Assembly (NCBI RefSeq): GCF_900143005.1
Contig: NZ_FRCS01000001.1
Coordinates: forward strand, 558,001 to 622,000
Source: Cryptosporangium aurantiacum
GTDB lineage: Bacteria > Actinomycetota > Actinomycetes > Mycobacteriales > Cryptosporangiaceae
Reading direction: 5' to 3'
DNA: 64,000 nucleotides
Each line of letters begins with the position of its first letter. Position 1 is the first letter of the stretch. The position numbers were made by a program, and so were the translations under genes. Shown in pieces: positions 38,440 through 46,605 of this stretch. The notes under the pieces were generated by a model, which saw only the letters and a program-made list of their open reading frames with translations, was not told the DNA's origin and made no database searches.

Positions 38440-39705
38440 ATGCGCACCTTACGCCGGGTGGTAGGTGACCAGTCGCTCATCCTGACGTGGGCCGGTGGCA
38501 CGACGCTGGTGCTGCTGTTCGCCGCGTGGTTGCTCGGACGCTTCTCGCCGATCATCGTCGCGGTTCTGATCGGCGTCGTCGTCGGTGTTCTGCTGCTGAC
38601 GATCCGGGACCTCGCCGCGGCCGAGGAGGCGGCAGCCGACGCTCTGGCCGGCTCCACCGAGCGCCTCGACCGCACCACCGCCGACCTGCGTGAGCTTCGC
38701 GCTCGCCTGAGCACGGTCGAGACGTCCCAGCGGGACCTGGATCAGCTGGGGGACCGGCTGAGCCGCTTGGAGAGCGTGCTGGCGCTGCTGACCCGCTGGC
38801 CCCGCGACCCGATCGCGGACCCGGTGACGAGCAGCGTGTTCCTCCGACCGGCCGGCGCAGTGGCCGCGCGGAACGGCCTGGCGGGCGCGCGGGACGCCGG
38901 GGCCGGTCTCCAGGGGCTCCAGCGGCGGCGCGCTGCCCAGGACCAGGCACGCAAACGCGTCGCGCGGTGGCGGACGCAGCTCGCTTCCGGCCCGGACCGG
39001 CTCGGCGTCTACGCCGACGTGTTCTGGCTGCCGCGTTGTACGACCGTGCGCGGTCATCCGATGCTGTTCGTCCGGCGGACGCGAATGGAGGCGCCACCGT
39101 GGCCACCGGTGACCGAGTCCGGCCGCCCGGTCCGGGAGGACTTCGTCGCGGCGATGGAGGAGCGTTTCACGGACTCGCGGTCCCGGCGGGAGGTGGCGTT
39201 CTGGAGTTCGCCGGTCGGCGACGACCTGAGCACGCTCGTCGCCCGGCTGGCCGCCGACCACGACCGCTGGCAGGACCTGGTCGACGGACTCCCGGCGGTC
39301 GTCCGGGAGTCCGACGGCGACCGGCTCGGTCCGGCCACCGTTGCCGAGATCGGGGCGCTCGCCGCCGACGGGGAGCCGGTGCGGATCGCCCGGTACGCGG
39401 GGCTGATCGCCGGTGCGCGGACCGCCGAGCCCGCGTTCCGGCACGCGTACGTGGTCTGGACCGACGGTGACCCGGTGGCGGCGCTGGTCGCGGACACCGT
39501 CGTCCGTGCGCTGGACGGGCTGGCCGCCGAGCGCGGTGGCGCCGCCGTCGGGCCGGACGTCCTGGTGGGCACGGACGCCGCCGGGATGACCCGGTGGCAC
39601 GGCGTGGACGGCCTGCGTGCGGACGCGCGATCGGTGCTCGACCAGCGGCGCGACCGCGAGGCGAGCGGCGGACGCCGAGCCCACCGGGTGCGACACCGGG
39701 CCTGA
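38440..39705 (+). CDS. Membrane-anchored coiled-coil protein of unknown function
   Basis: A 421-residue protein. Two hydrophobic helices near the start (SLILTWAGGTTLVLLFAAWLL and IIVAVLIGVVVGVLLLTI, each shortened here) are followed by a coiled coil (about residues 55-110, rich in Glu, Arg and Leu) and a soluble C-terminal domain of about 260 residues with VYADVFWLPRCTTVRGHP and PAFRHAYVVWTDGDPVAALV. No family is recognised. Start ATG 38440 is chosen ahead of an open frame from 38383. It is convergent with the SGNH esterase. Confidence 0.6.
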   Translation: MRTLRRVVGDQSLILTWAGGTTLVLLFAAWLLGRFSPIIVAVLIGVVVGVLLLTIRDLAAAEEAAADALAGSTERLDRTTADLRELRARLSTVETSQRDLDQLGDRLSRLESVLALLTRWPRDPIADPVTSSVFLRPAGAVAARNGLAGARDAGAGLQGLQRRRAAQDQARKRVARWRTQLASGPDRLGVYADVFWLPRCTTVRGHPMLFVRRTRMEAPPWPPVTESGRPVREDFVAAMEERFTDSRSRREVAFWSSPVGDDLSTLVARLAADHDRWQDLVDGLPAVVRESDGDRLGPATVAEIGALAADGEPVRIARYAGLIAGARTAEPAFRHAYVVWTDGDPVAALVADTVVRALDGLAAERGGAAVGPDVLVGTDAAGMTRWHGVDGLRADARSVLDQRRDREASGGRRAHRVRHRA

Positions 39706-39714
39706 GCCGCAAAA

Positions 39715-39736
39715 CCGCCGCGACCGGCCGCGGCGG
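39715..39736. terminator. Terminator between convergent genes
   Basis: CCGCCGCG and CGCGGCGG form a perfect 8-bp stem with a 6-nt loop. AAAA precedes it on the plus strand, so on the minus strand it is followed by TTTT, which is a standard intrinsic terminator for the esterase gene at 39768. Confidence 0.7.
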
Positions 39737-39767
39737 CCGCGCCCAGGGGGCCGCGCGCAGGCGGCGC

Positions 39768-40796
39768 TCAGGCCGCTAGGGGAGCGGCGACCGGGGCGAG
39801 GTTCCCGTCGGACTGGCGGGCGCACTTCGCGGCGCGGTCCCCGCGTGCCACGAACGCGCTCAGGCACCGTGCGAACTGTGCGTGCCCGCGAGCGTTCGGG
39901 TGCGCGGACTGCTGCAGCACGTTCATCCCCAGCCCGTGCCGGATGGCGGCCAGGTCCACGGTGACGCCGCGCGACCACTCCTGGAAGCGGCTGATCCCGC
40001 GCGCACACGCCTCCCGGCCGCGCAGCGCCGGTGCCAGGTCGAGGAACCGGACGCCCTCGTCGGCGGCGATCCGGGCGAACGCGGCGGAGAACTGCGCGGC
40101 GACCCAGTTCTTCGCCCAGTTGCCGTCGTCGTCCCTCACCGGGCAGCCGAACAAGCCGCGGGCCGCCGTGCCGTACCGGATGTCGCCGGTGACCGGGGAC
40201 GCGTACGACTGCAGGACCAGCGTGTAGTCGTCGCTGCGGTAGCCGGCCTCCCGCAGCACGCTCCGGATGTCACGGACGTCTTGAGAGATCCGGGGGACCG
40301 CGGCGGCCAGCCGCTGCCGGATGCGCGGCGCCCAGGTGTCCTGGCAGCGGTCGGCGAGCCGGAGGTAGGCCAGGATGCAGTCGTAGGCCAGGTTCGCGTA
40401 TCCGACGTCGTTCACGCCGACCGTCAGCACGATGAGCCGGACGTCGTACCGGCGCGCCACCGTCCGCAGCTGCTCGGCCTGCGGCGCCTCGCCGTAGCGC
40501 GGGTTACCGCCGAGCCGGACGTTCGCGGTGGTGGCTCCGGCGCAGGCCAGGTTCACCCGGGCCGGGTCGGCGACGCCGGGCAGCGTCGTCTGCTGGAGGG
40601 CAGCCGCCCGGGAGCGGTGGCAGAAGTTGCCGCGGCGGTCGGTGGCGGGCAGGTAGCGCCCGGCGCCCTCGCCGGCGACGAGGCTGTCGCCCATGCCGAC
40701 GATCGCCGGGCGACGTGCGGCCGCGTCGGCGGGGTTGGTGAACAGTAGCCCGCTCAGGACCAGTGCCACTGCGGTGAGGACGCGCCAGGCAGCCAT
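39768..40796 (-). CDS. Secreted SGNH/GDSL-family esterase
   Basis: A 342-residue secreted hydrolase. After a signal peptide (hydrophobic residues 6-20, cleavage near NPADA-A), block I is VGMGDSLVAGEG with the nucleophile Ser38, followed by ACAGATTANVRLGG, the block III region TVGVNDVGYA and block V SAHPNARGHAQF near residue 305. Six or more cysteines suggest disulfides. The class includes actinobacterial lipases and esterases such as Streptomyces SGNH lipases. Substrate unknown. The ATG follows a GGGGAG site. Confidence 0.87.
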   Translation of the reverse strand: MAAWRVLTAVALVLSGLLFTNPADAAARRPAIVGMGDSLVAGEGAGRYLPATDRRGNFCHRSRAAALQQTTLPGVADPARVNLACAGATTANVRLGGNPRYGEAPQAEQLRTVARRYDVRLIVLTVGVNDVGYANLAYDCILAYLRLADRCQDTWAPRIRQRLAAAVPRISQDVRDIRSVLREAGYRSDDYTLVLQSYASPVTGDIRYGTAARGLFGCPVRDDDGNWAKNWVAAQFSAAFARIAADEGVRFLDLAPALRGREACARGISRFQEWSRGVTVDLAAIRHGLGMNVLQQSAHPNARGHAQFARCLSAFVARGDRAAKCARQSDGNLAPVAAPLAA

Positions 40797-40870
40797 CCGA
40801 ACTCCCCAACCCGATCGACGAGTGGTTTGATGATCCCACAGTGATCGCGTCGATACGGGTGGTTAACGTG

Positions 40871-40910
40871 CCGAGGCCCGTGCCGGCGGTGGTGCCGGCA
40901 CGGGCCTCGG
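40871..40910 (-). terminator. Long hairpin terminator after bfr
   Basis: A perfect 17-bp stem (CCGAGGCCCGTGCCGGC with its complement) around GGTGGT, 14 nt beyond the bacterioferritin stop on the minus strand; a GTTAAC follows. One of the strongest hairpins in the window. Confidence 0.85.
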
Positions 40911-40923
40911 ACGATCAGCTAGC

Positions 40924-41406
40924 TCAGTCCGATTCCGGGTGCTTTGTCAACCGGGACAGGTATAGCGGCTCGCCGAGCTTCTCGATCAGGTCGAGTTGAG
41001 TCTCGAGGTAGTCGATGTGGCTTTCCTCGTCCTTGAGGATGTCCTCGAAGATGTTCGCCGACGTGACGTCGCCGACCGACCGCATGTGGGCGATGCCCTC
41101 GCGGAGCCGAGTCACGGCCTCCTGCTCGATCAGCATGTCGCACCGGAACATCTCCGGCACGGTCTCGCCGATCCGCAGCGCCAGCAGCTTCTGGTAGTTC
41201 GGAAGCCCTTCCAGGAAGAGGATCCGATCGGTGAGCACCTCGGCGTGGCGCATCTCGTCGATCGACTCGTGCTTGGTGTGCGAAGCAAGAGTCGTGTAGC
41301 CCCAGTTCTCCTGCATCTTCGCGTGCAAGAAGTACTGGTTGATCGCGGTCAGCTCGGCGGTGAGCTGCTCATTGAGGAACTCGATGGTCCTCGCGTCGCC
41401 TTGCAT
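40924..41406 (-). CDS. bfr: Bacterioferritin
   Basis: A 160-residue heme-containing ferritin that oxidises and stores iron in a 24-subunit shell. The ferroxidase ligands fall at the E. coli positions: Glu18, Glu51, His54, Glu94, Glu127 and His130. The heme ligand Met52 is in SIDEMRHAEV. Thus it is a true Bfr rather than a heme-free ferritin. Its partner ferredoxin is encoded just upstream on the same strand, separated by a hairpin. The last residues (KHPESD) extend slightly past the usual end. Confidence 0.96.
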   Translation of the reverse strand: MQGDARTIEFLNEQLTAELTAINQYFLHAKMQENWGYTTLASHTKHESIDEMRHAEVLTDRILFLEGLPNYQKLLALRIGETVPEMFRCDMLIEQEAVTRLREGIAHMRSVGDVTSANIFEDILKDEESHIDYLETQLDLIEKLGEPLYLSRLTKHPESD

Positions 41407-41486
41407 GCCGGAGATCCTCCGTTCGGGTGTGGAGGCCTCACCCTAACTCCGCTCCGGCGTATTTTCCTGTTGTAGGGCACGACTCG

Positions 41487-41518
41487 CCGGTCGCAGACGT
41501 GTTCGTGTCTGCGACCGG
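41487..41518 (-). terminator. Hairpin terminator after bfd
   Basis: A perfect 12-bp stem (CCGGTCGCAGAC with GTCTGCGACCGG) and an 8-nt loop, 20 nt beyond the bfd stop and about 80 nt before bfr, so bfd and bfr are probably separate transcripts. Confidence 0.7.
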
Positions 41519-41537
41519 TCGGTACTGACCTTGCAGG

Positions 41538-41720
41538 TCAGGACGCTCGAGCCAGGGGCGCCTCACTGTCGCGAAGTAATCCACAGATTCGTTCGACGCA
41601 GGAACCGCAACCGGTGCCCGCGCCGCATGCCTCGCCGACGTCGAACTCGTCCTGTGCGCCGGCGTGGATCACCGACCTGATCTCGGCCTCGCGAACTCGC
41701 GCGCAGATGCAGACGTACAC
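41538..41720 (-). CDS. bfd: Bacterioferritin-associated ferredoxin
   Basis: A 60-residue [2Fe-2S] protein. Cluster cysteines Cys4, Cys6, Cys38 and Cys41 (YVCICARVRE and GTGCGSC) match the Bfd pattern exactly. Bfd reduces the bacterioferritin core so iron can be released, so it is needed when iron is scarce. The adjacent bfr gene and the upstream iron-box candidates support this role. Confidence 0.92.
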   Translation of the reverse strand: MYVCICARVREAEIRSVIHAGAQDEFDVGEACGAGTGCGSCVERICGLLRDSEAPLARAS

Positions 41721-41748
41721 GAGCTCACCCCCGGATGGTCGGTCAGGC

Positions 41749-41783
41749 TGTTGGTTAGCCTTGGCTCAGTAAGGCTTACCTAT
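41749..41783. promoter_or_regulatory. Two overlapping DtxR/IdeR iron boxes upstream of bfd
   Basis: CTCAGTAAGGCTTACCTAT (41765-41783) and GTTGGTTAGCCTTGGCTCA (41749-41767) each match about 13 of 19 positions of the IdeR consensus TTAGGTTAGGCTAACCTAA. They lie 29-63 bp upstream of bfd, in the right place for iron-dependent repression. The first contains the palindrome GTAAGGCTTAC. Binding is inferred. Confidence 0.65.
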
Positions 41784-41876
41784 CCTTCTCCGGGATGCAA
41801 GTGGTTGCCGGGATTCGCTCCCGACCCTGGGCATGTTGCGGTCTTAATGTCCGATATTTTTTGGGTCCGGAAACGG

Positions 41877-41906
41877 CCGAGGCGCCGCCGTAAGGCGACG
41901 CCTCGG
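41877..41906 (-). terminator. Terminator after type I DAHP synthase
   Basis: CCGAGGCG and CGCCTCGG form an 8-bp stem extended by 4 further pairs past one mismatch, 18 nt after the aroF stop on the minus strand. Confidence 0.7.
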
Positions 41907-41923
41907 ATCAGCCTCCGCGCTGG

Positions 41924-42949
41924 TCAGGGTGCGGGCGTGAGGGTCTTGCCGAGGGCGGGCGGGAGCGTACGCACCGCGGTCTCCAACTCGTCGAGGTCCG
42001 CACCGTGCAGGGCCTGCGGCCCGTCGCACTTGGCGACCTCCGGGTGCGGGTGGACGTCGATGAGCAGCCCGTCGGCGCCCACGCCGATCGCCGCTCGCGC
42101 CAGCGGCACGACCAGCTCCCGGCGGCCGGCCGCGTGGGACGGGTCGATCAGGACCGGCAGGTGGGAGAGCTGGTGCACCATCGGCACGGCCGAGACGTCC
42201 AGCATGTTCCGGATCGCGGACTCGAACGACCGCACTCCACGCTCGCACAGCACGATGTCGAGGTTGCCGCGCTGGGCGATGTACTCGGCGGCCATCAGCC
42301 ACTCCTCGTACGTCGCGGTGAGACCGCGCTTGAGCAGCACCGGCTTGCCCACCGCGCCGACCGCCTGCAGCAGCGCGAAGTTCTGCATGTTCCGGGTGCC
42401 GACCTGCAGCATGTCGGCGTACTCGGCGACCACGTCGACGTCCGCCGGGTCGACGATCTCGGTCACCACCGGCAGACCGGTCTCGGTCCGGACGTCGGCC
42501 AGGATCTTCAGGCCGTCGACGCCGAGGCCCTGGAACGCGTACGGCGACGTCCGGGGCTTGTAGGCGCCGCCGCGGAGCAGGGCGGCGCCCGCCCTCCGCG
42601 CCATCAGCGCGGCTTCCAGCGTCTGTTCCGGGGTCTCCACCGCACACGGACCGGCGATCAGCGTCACGCTGTCCGGACCGATCGGGACGCCCCGGACGTG
42701 AACGGTGGACGTTCGTAGATGGTTCTCGTGGCTCACGAGTTTGTACGGAGAGGTGATGCGGACCACCTCGGCGACGCCGGGTAGTCCCTCCACCTCCAAC
42801 GCGGCCAGGACCGATTCGCCGGCGACCACGCCGACGATCGTGCGGGTGACGCCGCGCGAGACGAACGCGGAACCGCCTGCCTCCTCGACCGTCGAGACGA
42901 CGGTGCGGAGTGCGCTGTCCGCGGCGTCAGGGCTCATCACGATGACCAT
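41924..42949 (-). CDS. aroF: 3-deoxy-7-phosphoheptulonate synthase, type I beta (AroF)
   Basis: A 341-residue DAHP synthase unrelated in sequence to the class II enzyme at 36029. Residues 1-70 form a ferredoxin-like regulatory domain of the kind that binds Tyr/Phe in Thermotoga DAHPS. The barrel carries LIAGPCAVETPEQ, LLRGGAYKPRTSPYAFQG, QVGTRNMQNF, KPVLLKRG and the metal-site DPSHAAGRRE. The ATG at 42949 follows an AGAGGAG ribosome site; the frame is open further up, through the leader. A leader peptide rich in aromatic codons and a terminator precede it, indicating attenuation. Confidence 0.95.
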   Translation of the reverse strand: MVIVMSPDAADSALRTVVSTVEEAGGSAFVSRGVTRTIVGVVAGESVLAALEVEGLPGVAEVVRITSPYKLVSHENHLRTSTVHVRGVPIGPDSVTLIAGPCAVETPEQTLEAALMARRAGAALLRGGAYKPRTSPYAFQGLGVDGLKILADVRTETGLPVVTEIVDPADVDVVAEYADMLQVGTRNMQNFALLQAVGAVGKPVLLKRGLTATYEEWLMAAEYIAQRGNLDIVLCERGVRSFESAIRNMLDVSAVPMVHQLSHLPVLIDPSHAAGRRELVVPLARAAIGVGADGLLIDVHPHPEVAKCDGPQALHGADLDELETAVRTLPPALGKTLTPAP

Positions 42950-42973
42950 GCGAAGTTCTCCTCTAAAACGACG

Positions 42974-42998
42974 AGCCCCGGGCCTGGGGCCCGGGGCT
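42974..42998 (-). terminator. Attenuator (conditional terminator) of aroF
   Basis: AGCCCCGGGCC and GGCCCGGGGCT form a perfect 11-bp GC stem around CCA/TGG; on the minus strand it is followed 5 nt later by TTTT and, 24 nt on, by the aroF start. Its 5' arm includes CCCGGG, which can also pair with a CCCGGG inside the leader coding region (43058-43063), a plausible antiterminator when a ribosome stalls at the aromatic codons. Confidence 0.8.
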
Positions 42999-43026
42999 GT
43001 CGGAAGGATTCCTGCGGCGTGCGCTT

Positions 43027-43095
43027 CTAGTACAGCGCGACTGGCCGCCGGGGGACGCCCGGGCGGTCGCCATACCAAAAGAAACGCTGCTGCAT
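43027..43095 (-). CDS. Leader peptide of the aroF attenuator (Phe-Phe-Trp-Tyr)
   Basis: A 22-residue open frame on the minus strand: Met-Gln-Gln-Arg followed at residues 5-8 by Phe-Phe-Trp-Tyr (codons TTC TTT TGG TAT), ending ..VALY and stop TAG. Three different aromatic amino acids in a row in a short frame just before an attenuator and a DAHP synthase gene is the classic arrangement for translation-controlled attenuation. Starvation for any of them would stall the ribosome and allow read-through. The ribosome site (TAGGC) is weak. A small hairpin (GCGCT/AGCGC, 43021-43038) covers the stop codon. Confidence 0.8.
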   Translation of the reverse strand: MQQRFFWYGDRPGVPRRPVALY

Positions 43096-43143
43096 GATTC
43101 GAAGCCTAGCCGATCACATGCGTACTGGGCTGTCGGGTGTCCG

Positions 43144-44019
43144 TCACCCCGCGGCGAGGCGACGGAGGAGCGTGATGTCGGCGGCGTGGCCGGCACCGTC
43201 GTCCTCCGACGGCGTCTCCACGACGATCGGGACACCCGCCGCGGCCGGGTGCGTGAACAGCGCGGCGAAGCCGTCGACGCCGATCGTCCCCTCGCCCAGC
43301 GTGGTGTGCCGGTCCCGCAACGAGCCGGCCGGGTCGCGGGAGTCGTTCGCGTGCACCAGCGCCAGCCGACCCGGTCCCACGGTGTCGACGAGCGTGTCGA
43401 GCGTCTTCGTCAGGCCGCCGGGTTCGGCCAGGTCGTGTCCGGCCGCGTGCGCGTGGCAGGTGTCCAGACACACGCGCAGCCGCGGATGGGCGTCCACCGC
43501 CGCGAAGTACTCGGCGAGGTCCTCCACCCGGGACGCGAGCGCGAACCCGCCGCCCGCGGTCGGCTCGACCAGCAGGTCCGGATCCTCCGGGGTGAGTTCG
43601 TCGAGCAGCGGCAGCAGGTGCTCGCGCAGCTGTCCGTAGGCCGCGGCCCGGCGCTCGGTGGCCAGCGACGACCCGGCGTGGAACACCACCCCGCGCGCGC
43701 CGATCGCCCGGCCCCGCGCCACCGCATGGCGCAGCGACGCGACCGACTTCTCCACCGTCGCCTCGACGTTCGAGCCGAGGTTCACCAGGAACGTGGCGTG
43801 GATGAACACCGCGATGCCGCGCTCCGCCGCCCAGGCCGCGAACCGCTCGTCCTGCGCGGGCACGCCGGCCGCCAGGGCCCACCCGCGCGGGTTGGAGACG
43901 AACACCTGCACGGTGGTCGCCCCGATCCGCTCCGCGTAGGGGATCGCGCGCTTCGCGAGCCCTCCGGAGGCCGGGACGTGAGCCCCGAGAACGGGCTGGT
44001 TGAGAGGCAGCGGAGACAC
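43144..44019 (-). CDS. nfo: Endonuclease IV (AP endonuclease)
   Basis: A 291-residue TIM-barrel zinc enzyme cleaving DNA at abasic sites. Motifs: LGAHVPASGGLAKR, FVSNPRGW, FIHATFLVNLGS, VFHAGSS, LLVEPTAGGGFAL, VCLDTCHAHAAGHDL, LVHANDSRDPAGSLRDRH and IVVETPSED, which supply the His, Glu and Asp metal ligands. The GTG start at 44019 is 11 bp beyond the kinase stop. It is followed closely by the aroF leader region, so the aroF promoter must lie in the 48-bp gap or inside nfo. Confidence 0.94.
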   Translation of the reverse strand: MSPLPLNQPVLGAHVPASGGLAKRAIPYAERIGATTVQVFVSNPRGWALAAGVPAQDERFAAWAAERGIAVFIHATFLVNLGSNVEATVEKSVASLRHAVARGRAIGARGVVFHAGSSLATERRAAAYGQLREHLLPLLDELTPEDPDLLVEPTAGGGFALASRVEDLAEYFAAVDAHPRLRVCLDTCHAHAAGHDLAEPGGLTKTLDTLVDTVGPGRLALVHANDSRDPAGSLRDRHTTLGEGTIGVDGFAALFTHPAAAGVPIVVETPSEDDGAGHAADITLLRRLAAG

Positions 44020-44030
44020 GATCGGCCAGG

Positions 44031-46025
44031 CTACCCGGTGATGATGCTGACCTCGGTGCCTGCAGCCACGAGCGTGCCGGCCGGTGGGTACTGGAAGATC
44101 ACCCGCGCGTCGTCATCGTCCCCACCGCCCCGCCGGGACACCTTCAGCCCGGCTTCGCGGAGCTCGTCGCGGGCGTCGTCGAACTCCTCGCCGGTGACGT
44201 CGGGGATCTCCACCTGCGACTGGCCCTGTGCGACCTTCAGCACGATTTTCTGGGAGCTGGAGACCTGGCCCGGACTCGGCGTCTGGTTGGTCACCAGACC
44301 CGCCTGCTCCGGGTCGGTGACCGTATCGTCGATCTGGATGTCGTACGCCAGGTCGAGTTCCTCGAGCGTCTGTTCCGCCTCCTCGCGGGACTTGCCCTTG
44401 AGGTCGGGCAGCGTGATGCCCTTGCCCTTGCTGAGGATGATCGTGACCGTCGATCCGCGCTCGACCTTGGTGCCGAGCGCAGGAGACGTCGAGATCAGCT
44501 TGTTCGCGTCGATGTCCTCGCTGAACTCGAAGTCGGGCGTGGTCTTGAACCCAACCTTCTTCAGGGCTTCCTCGACGTCACCCTTGCTCTTACCGCGGAG
44601 GCTCTTCGGGATCTCGACGACGTCGGGGCCCTTGGAGATCGTCACGGTGACCGTGCCGCCCTTGCGGATCCGCCCGTCCGGCTTCGGTGACTGCTTGAAC
44701 ACCCGGCCGGCGAGCGCGGTCTTGTCGAACTCCTGGCGGATCTCGATCTTCAGGCCGGCCGCCTGCGCGCGTGCGGTCGCGTCGGCCGAGTTGAGCTCGT
44801 AGAACTGCGGTGTCGACGTGTAGCGGCCGATCCCGAGATACCAGCCGGTGCTGGCTGCGACGAGCGCGAGCACCAGCCCGACGGCGATGATCGCGAGCTT
44901 GCGCTGCTGTGGGTTCAGCCGTCCCAGCGGACCGGGGAGCGCGGCCGCGTGGCCACCGCCGCCCGGACGGTGCGGTGGCGGCATCCCGCCGGGCATCATC
45001 GCGGTGCCCCGCGGGTCACCGGCCCTGGGGACGACCTGGGTGTGCTGACCAGGCGCGGTCGGCACCGGCACCGCGGCGGACGCGGTGACGGTGTTCGTCG
45101 GCGGGCCGCTCTGCGGGCTCAGGCCGGCGAGGATGCCGGTGCCCGAGACGCTGCGGGTGCCGCGTCCGTCGATCTCGTCGCGCACCGCACGCAGTTCCTC
45201 GAGGAACGCGCCGGCGTCGGCCGGGCGGGCGTTCGGGTCGCGGCGGGTCGCGCGCATCGTCAGCTCGTCGAGTGCGGGCGGTACTAGCGGAGCCCGGGAC
45301 GACGGCGCGGGCACGTCCGCGTGGACGTGCTGGAACGCGATGTTCACCGAGGAATCGCCGCCGTACGGCACCGACCCGGTAAGCATCTCGAACAGCATGA
45401 TGCCCGCTGAGTACACGTCGCTGCGCGTGCTGGCCTGGCCGTACGTGATCTGCTCCGGCGAGACGTAGGCCACTGTGCCCATCACCACACCGCGGGTCGA
45501 CGTGGGCCCGACGGACGCGACCGCGCGCGCCAGCCCGAAGTCGGCGACCTTGACCGCGCGGCCGTCCGCGCCGATCAGGACGTTCTCCGGCTTCACGTCG
45601 CGGTGGACCATGCCGTGCCGGTGGGCCGCGGCGAGCGCGTCGAGCACCGGGTCGAGGATCGCCAGCGCGTCGGCGGCGGGGAGCCGCCCGCGCGCGGCCA
45701 GGACCTCGCGGAGCGTCCGGCCCTGAACCTGCTCCATCACCAGGAACGCCAGGCCCTCGTGTACGCCCTGGTCGTACACGGCGACGACGTGCGGGTGGCT
45801 CAGCGCCGCCGCCGAGCGCGCCTCCTGGATGAACCGATGGACGAACGACGGGTCGGCGGCGTACCCGGGGTGCATGATCTTGACCGCGACGGTCCGTTCC
45901 AGACGCTCGTCGACGGCGTCGTACACGGTCGCCATGCCGCCGCGCGCGATCCGCCCCCGAATTCGGTAGCGGCCTTCGAGCACGGTACCCACCAAGGGGT
46001 CGGCCAGCGTCCTGTCCACGGGCAT
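44031..46025 (-). CDS. pknL: PknB/PknL-type Ser/Thr kinase with four PASTA domains
   Basis: A 664-residue transmembrane kinase. The kinase domain (about residues 17-275) has RIARGGMATVYDA, VAVKIM, HRDVKPENVL, DFGLA and SPEQITYGQAS. A Pro-rich juxtamembrane stretch leads to a helix near residue 385 (LAIIAVGLVLALVAA), then four extracellular PASTA repeats that bind peptidoglycan fragments. The divergent neighbour resembles Rv2175c, the M. tuberculosis PknL substrate, which supports the pknL assignment. M. tuberculosis PknL itself lacks four PASTA repeats as far as I recall, so the symbol is tentative. Confidence 0.88.
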   Translation of the reverse strand: MPVDRTLADPLVGTVLEGRYRIRGRIARGGMATVYDAVDERLERTVAVKIMHPGYAADPSFVHRFIQEARSAAALSHPHVVAVYDQGVHEGLAFLVMEQVQGRTLREVLAARGRLPAADALAILDPVLDALAAAHRHGMVHRDVKPENVLIGADGRAVKVADFGLARAVASVGPTSTRGVVMGTVAYVSPEQITYGQASTRSDVYSAGIMLFEMLTGSVPYGGDSSVNIAFQHVHADVPAPSSRAPLVPPALDELTMRATRRDPNARPADAGAFLEELRAVRDEIDGRGTRSVSGTGILAGLSPQSGPPTNTVTASAAVPVPTAPGQHTQVVPRAGDPRGTAMMPGGMPPPHRPGGGGHAAALPGPLGRLNPQQRKLAIIAVGLVLALVAASTGWYLGIGRYTSTPQFYELNSADATARAQAAGLKIEIRQEFDKTALAGRVFKQSPKPDGRIRKGGTVTVTISKGPDVVEIPKSLRGKSKGDVEEALKKVGFKTTPDFEFSEDIDANKLISTSPALGTKVERGSTVTIILSKGKGITLPDLKGKSREEAEQTLEELDLAYDIQIDDTVTDPEQAGLVTNQTPSPGQVSSSQKIVLKVAQGQSQVEIPDVTGEEFDDARDELREAGLKVSRRGGGDDDDARVIFQYPPAGTLVAAGTEVSIITG

Positions 46026-46112
46026 CAGTGTACGGAGAGACTGTCAACGAGACAGCCGACCTGCCATGCCGGTGGCCAGTTCCCCATCTCTGGCGTCAGA
46101 TGGCGGCCTTTG

Positions 46113-46127
46113 GTCATGATATGACCG
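46113..46127. promoter_or_regulatory. Inverted repeat between pknL and Rv2175c-like gene
   Basis: GGTCATGATATGACC has 6-bp arms around GAT, lying 88 bp upstream of the kinase start and about 97 bp before the DNA-binding protein start. Candidate shared operator, perhaps for the adjacent Rv2175c-like protein. Confidence 0.45.
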
Positions 46128-46223
46128 CGGAGCTTCATGCCGAGCACACGCATCCGGACGACAAATGGTTCGCCGGGGGACCGCAACCGTCACCGAACTG
46201 AGATCTCGTGGGATCGTGGGTGC

Positions 46224-46601
46224 GTGGAACCGAGTAACGACACGGTCGGCCCCGACGCTTGGCTCACGGTCCCCGAGGCCGCCGAGCGGCTGGACGTCCG
46301 GGTGACCAAGGTGCATCAGATGGTGAAGAGCAACACGCTGCTGGCGGTCCGGCGCGACGGGGTCTGGAAACTGCCCGCGGATCTGGTGCCCGACCTGCGA
46401 TCGGCGGCCGGGACCAAGTCCAACCTGGCCAGGCACCTCGGCGGTGTGCTGATGCTGTTGCACGACGCCGGCTACTCCGCGGAGGACTCCGTGCGCTGGC
46501 TGTATACGCCGGACCCGACGCTGCCCGAGGGCACCGCCGCGGCGGCGCTGCGGGAGCGGCCGACCGAGATCAAGCGCCGCGCGCAAGCGTTGGGCTTCTG
46601 A
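46224..46601 (+). CDS. Rv2175c-like DNA-binding protein, probable kinase substrate
   Basis: A 125-residue protein. The N-terminal winged helix WLTVPEAAERLDVRVTKVHQMVKSNTLLAVRRDGVWKLPAD is written here in part as WLTVPEAAERLDV; the C-terminal half ends with SVRWLYTPDPTLPEG and EIKRRAQALGF, a strong match to the Rv2175c family. Rv2175c binds DNA and is phosphorylated by PknL near its N-terminus; here the N-terminal residues include Ser and Thr (EPSNDTVG). GTG 46224 is chosen because upstream residues do not resemble the family. It is divergent to the kinase. Confidence 0.85.
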   Translation: MEPSNDTVGPDAWLTVPEAAERLDVRVTKVHQMVKSNTLLAVRRDGVWKLPADLVPDLRSAAGTKSNLARHLGGVLMLLHDAGYSAEDSVRWLYTPDPTLPEGTAAAALRERPTEIKRRAQALGF

Positions 46602-46605
46602 CGAC

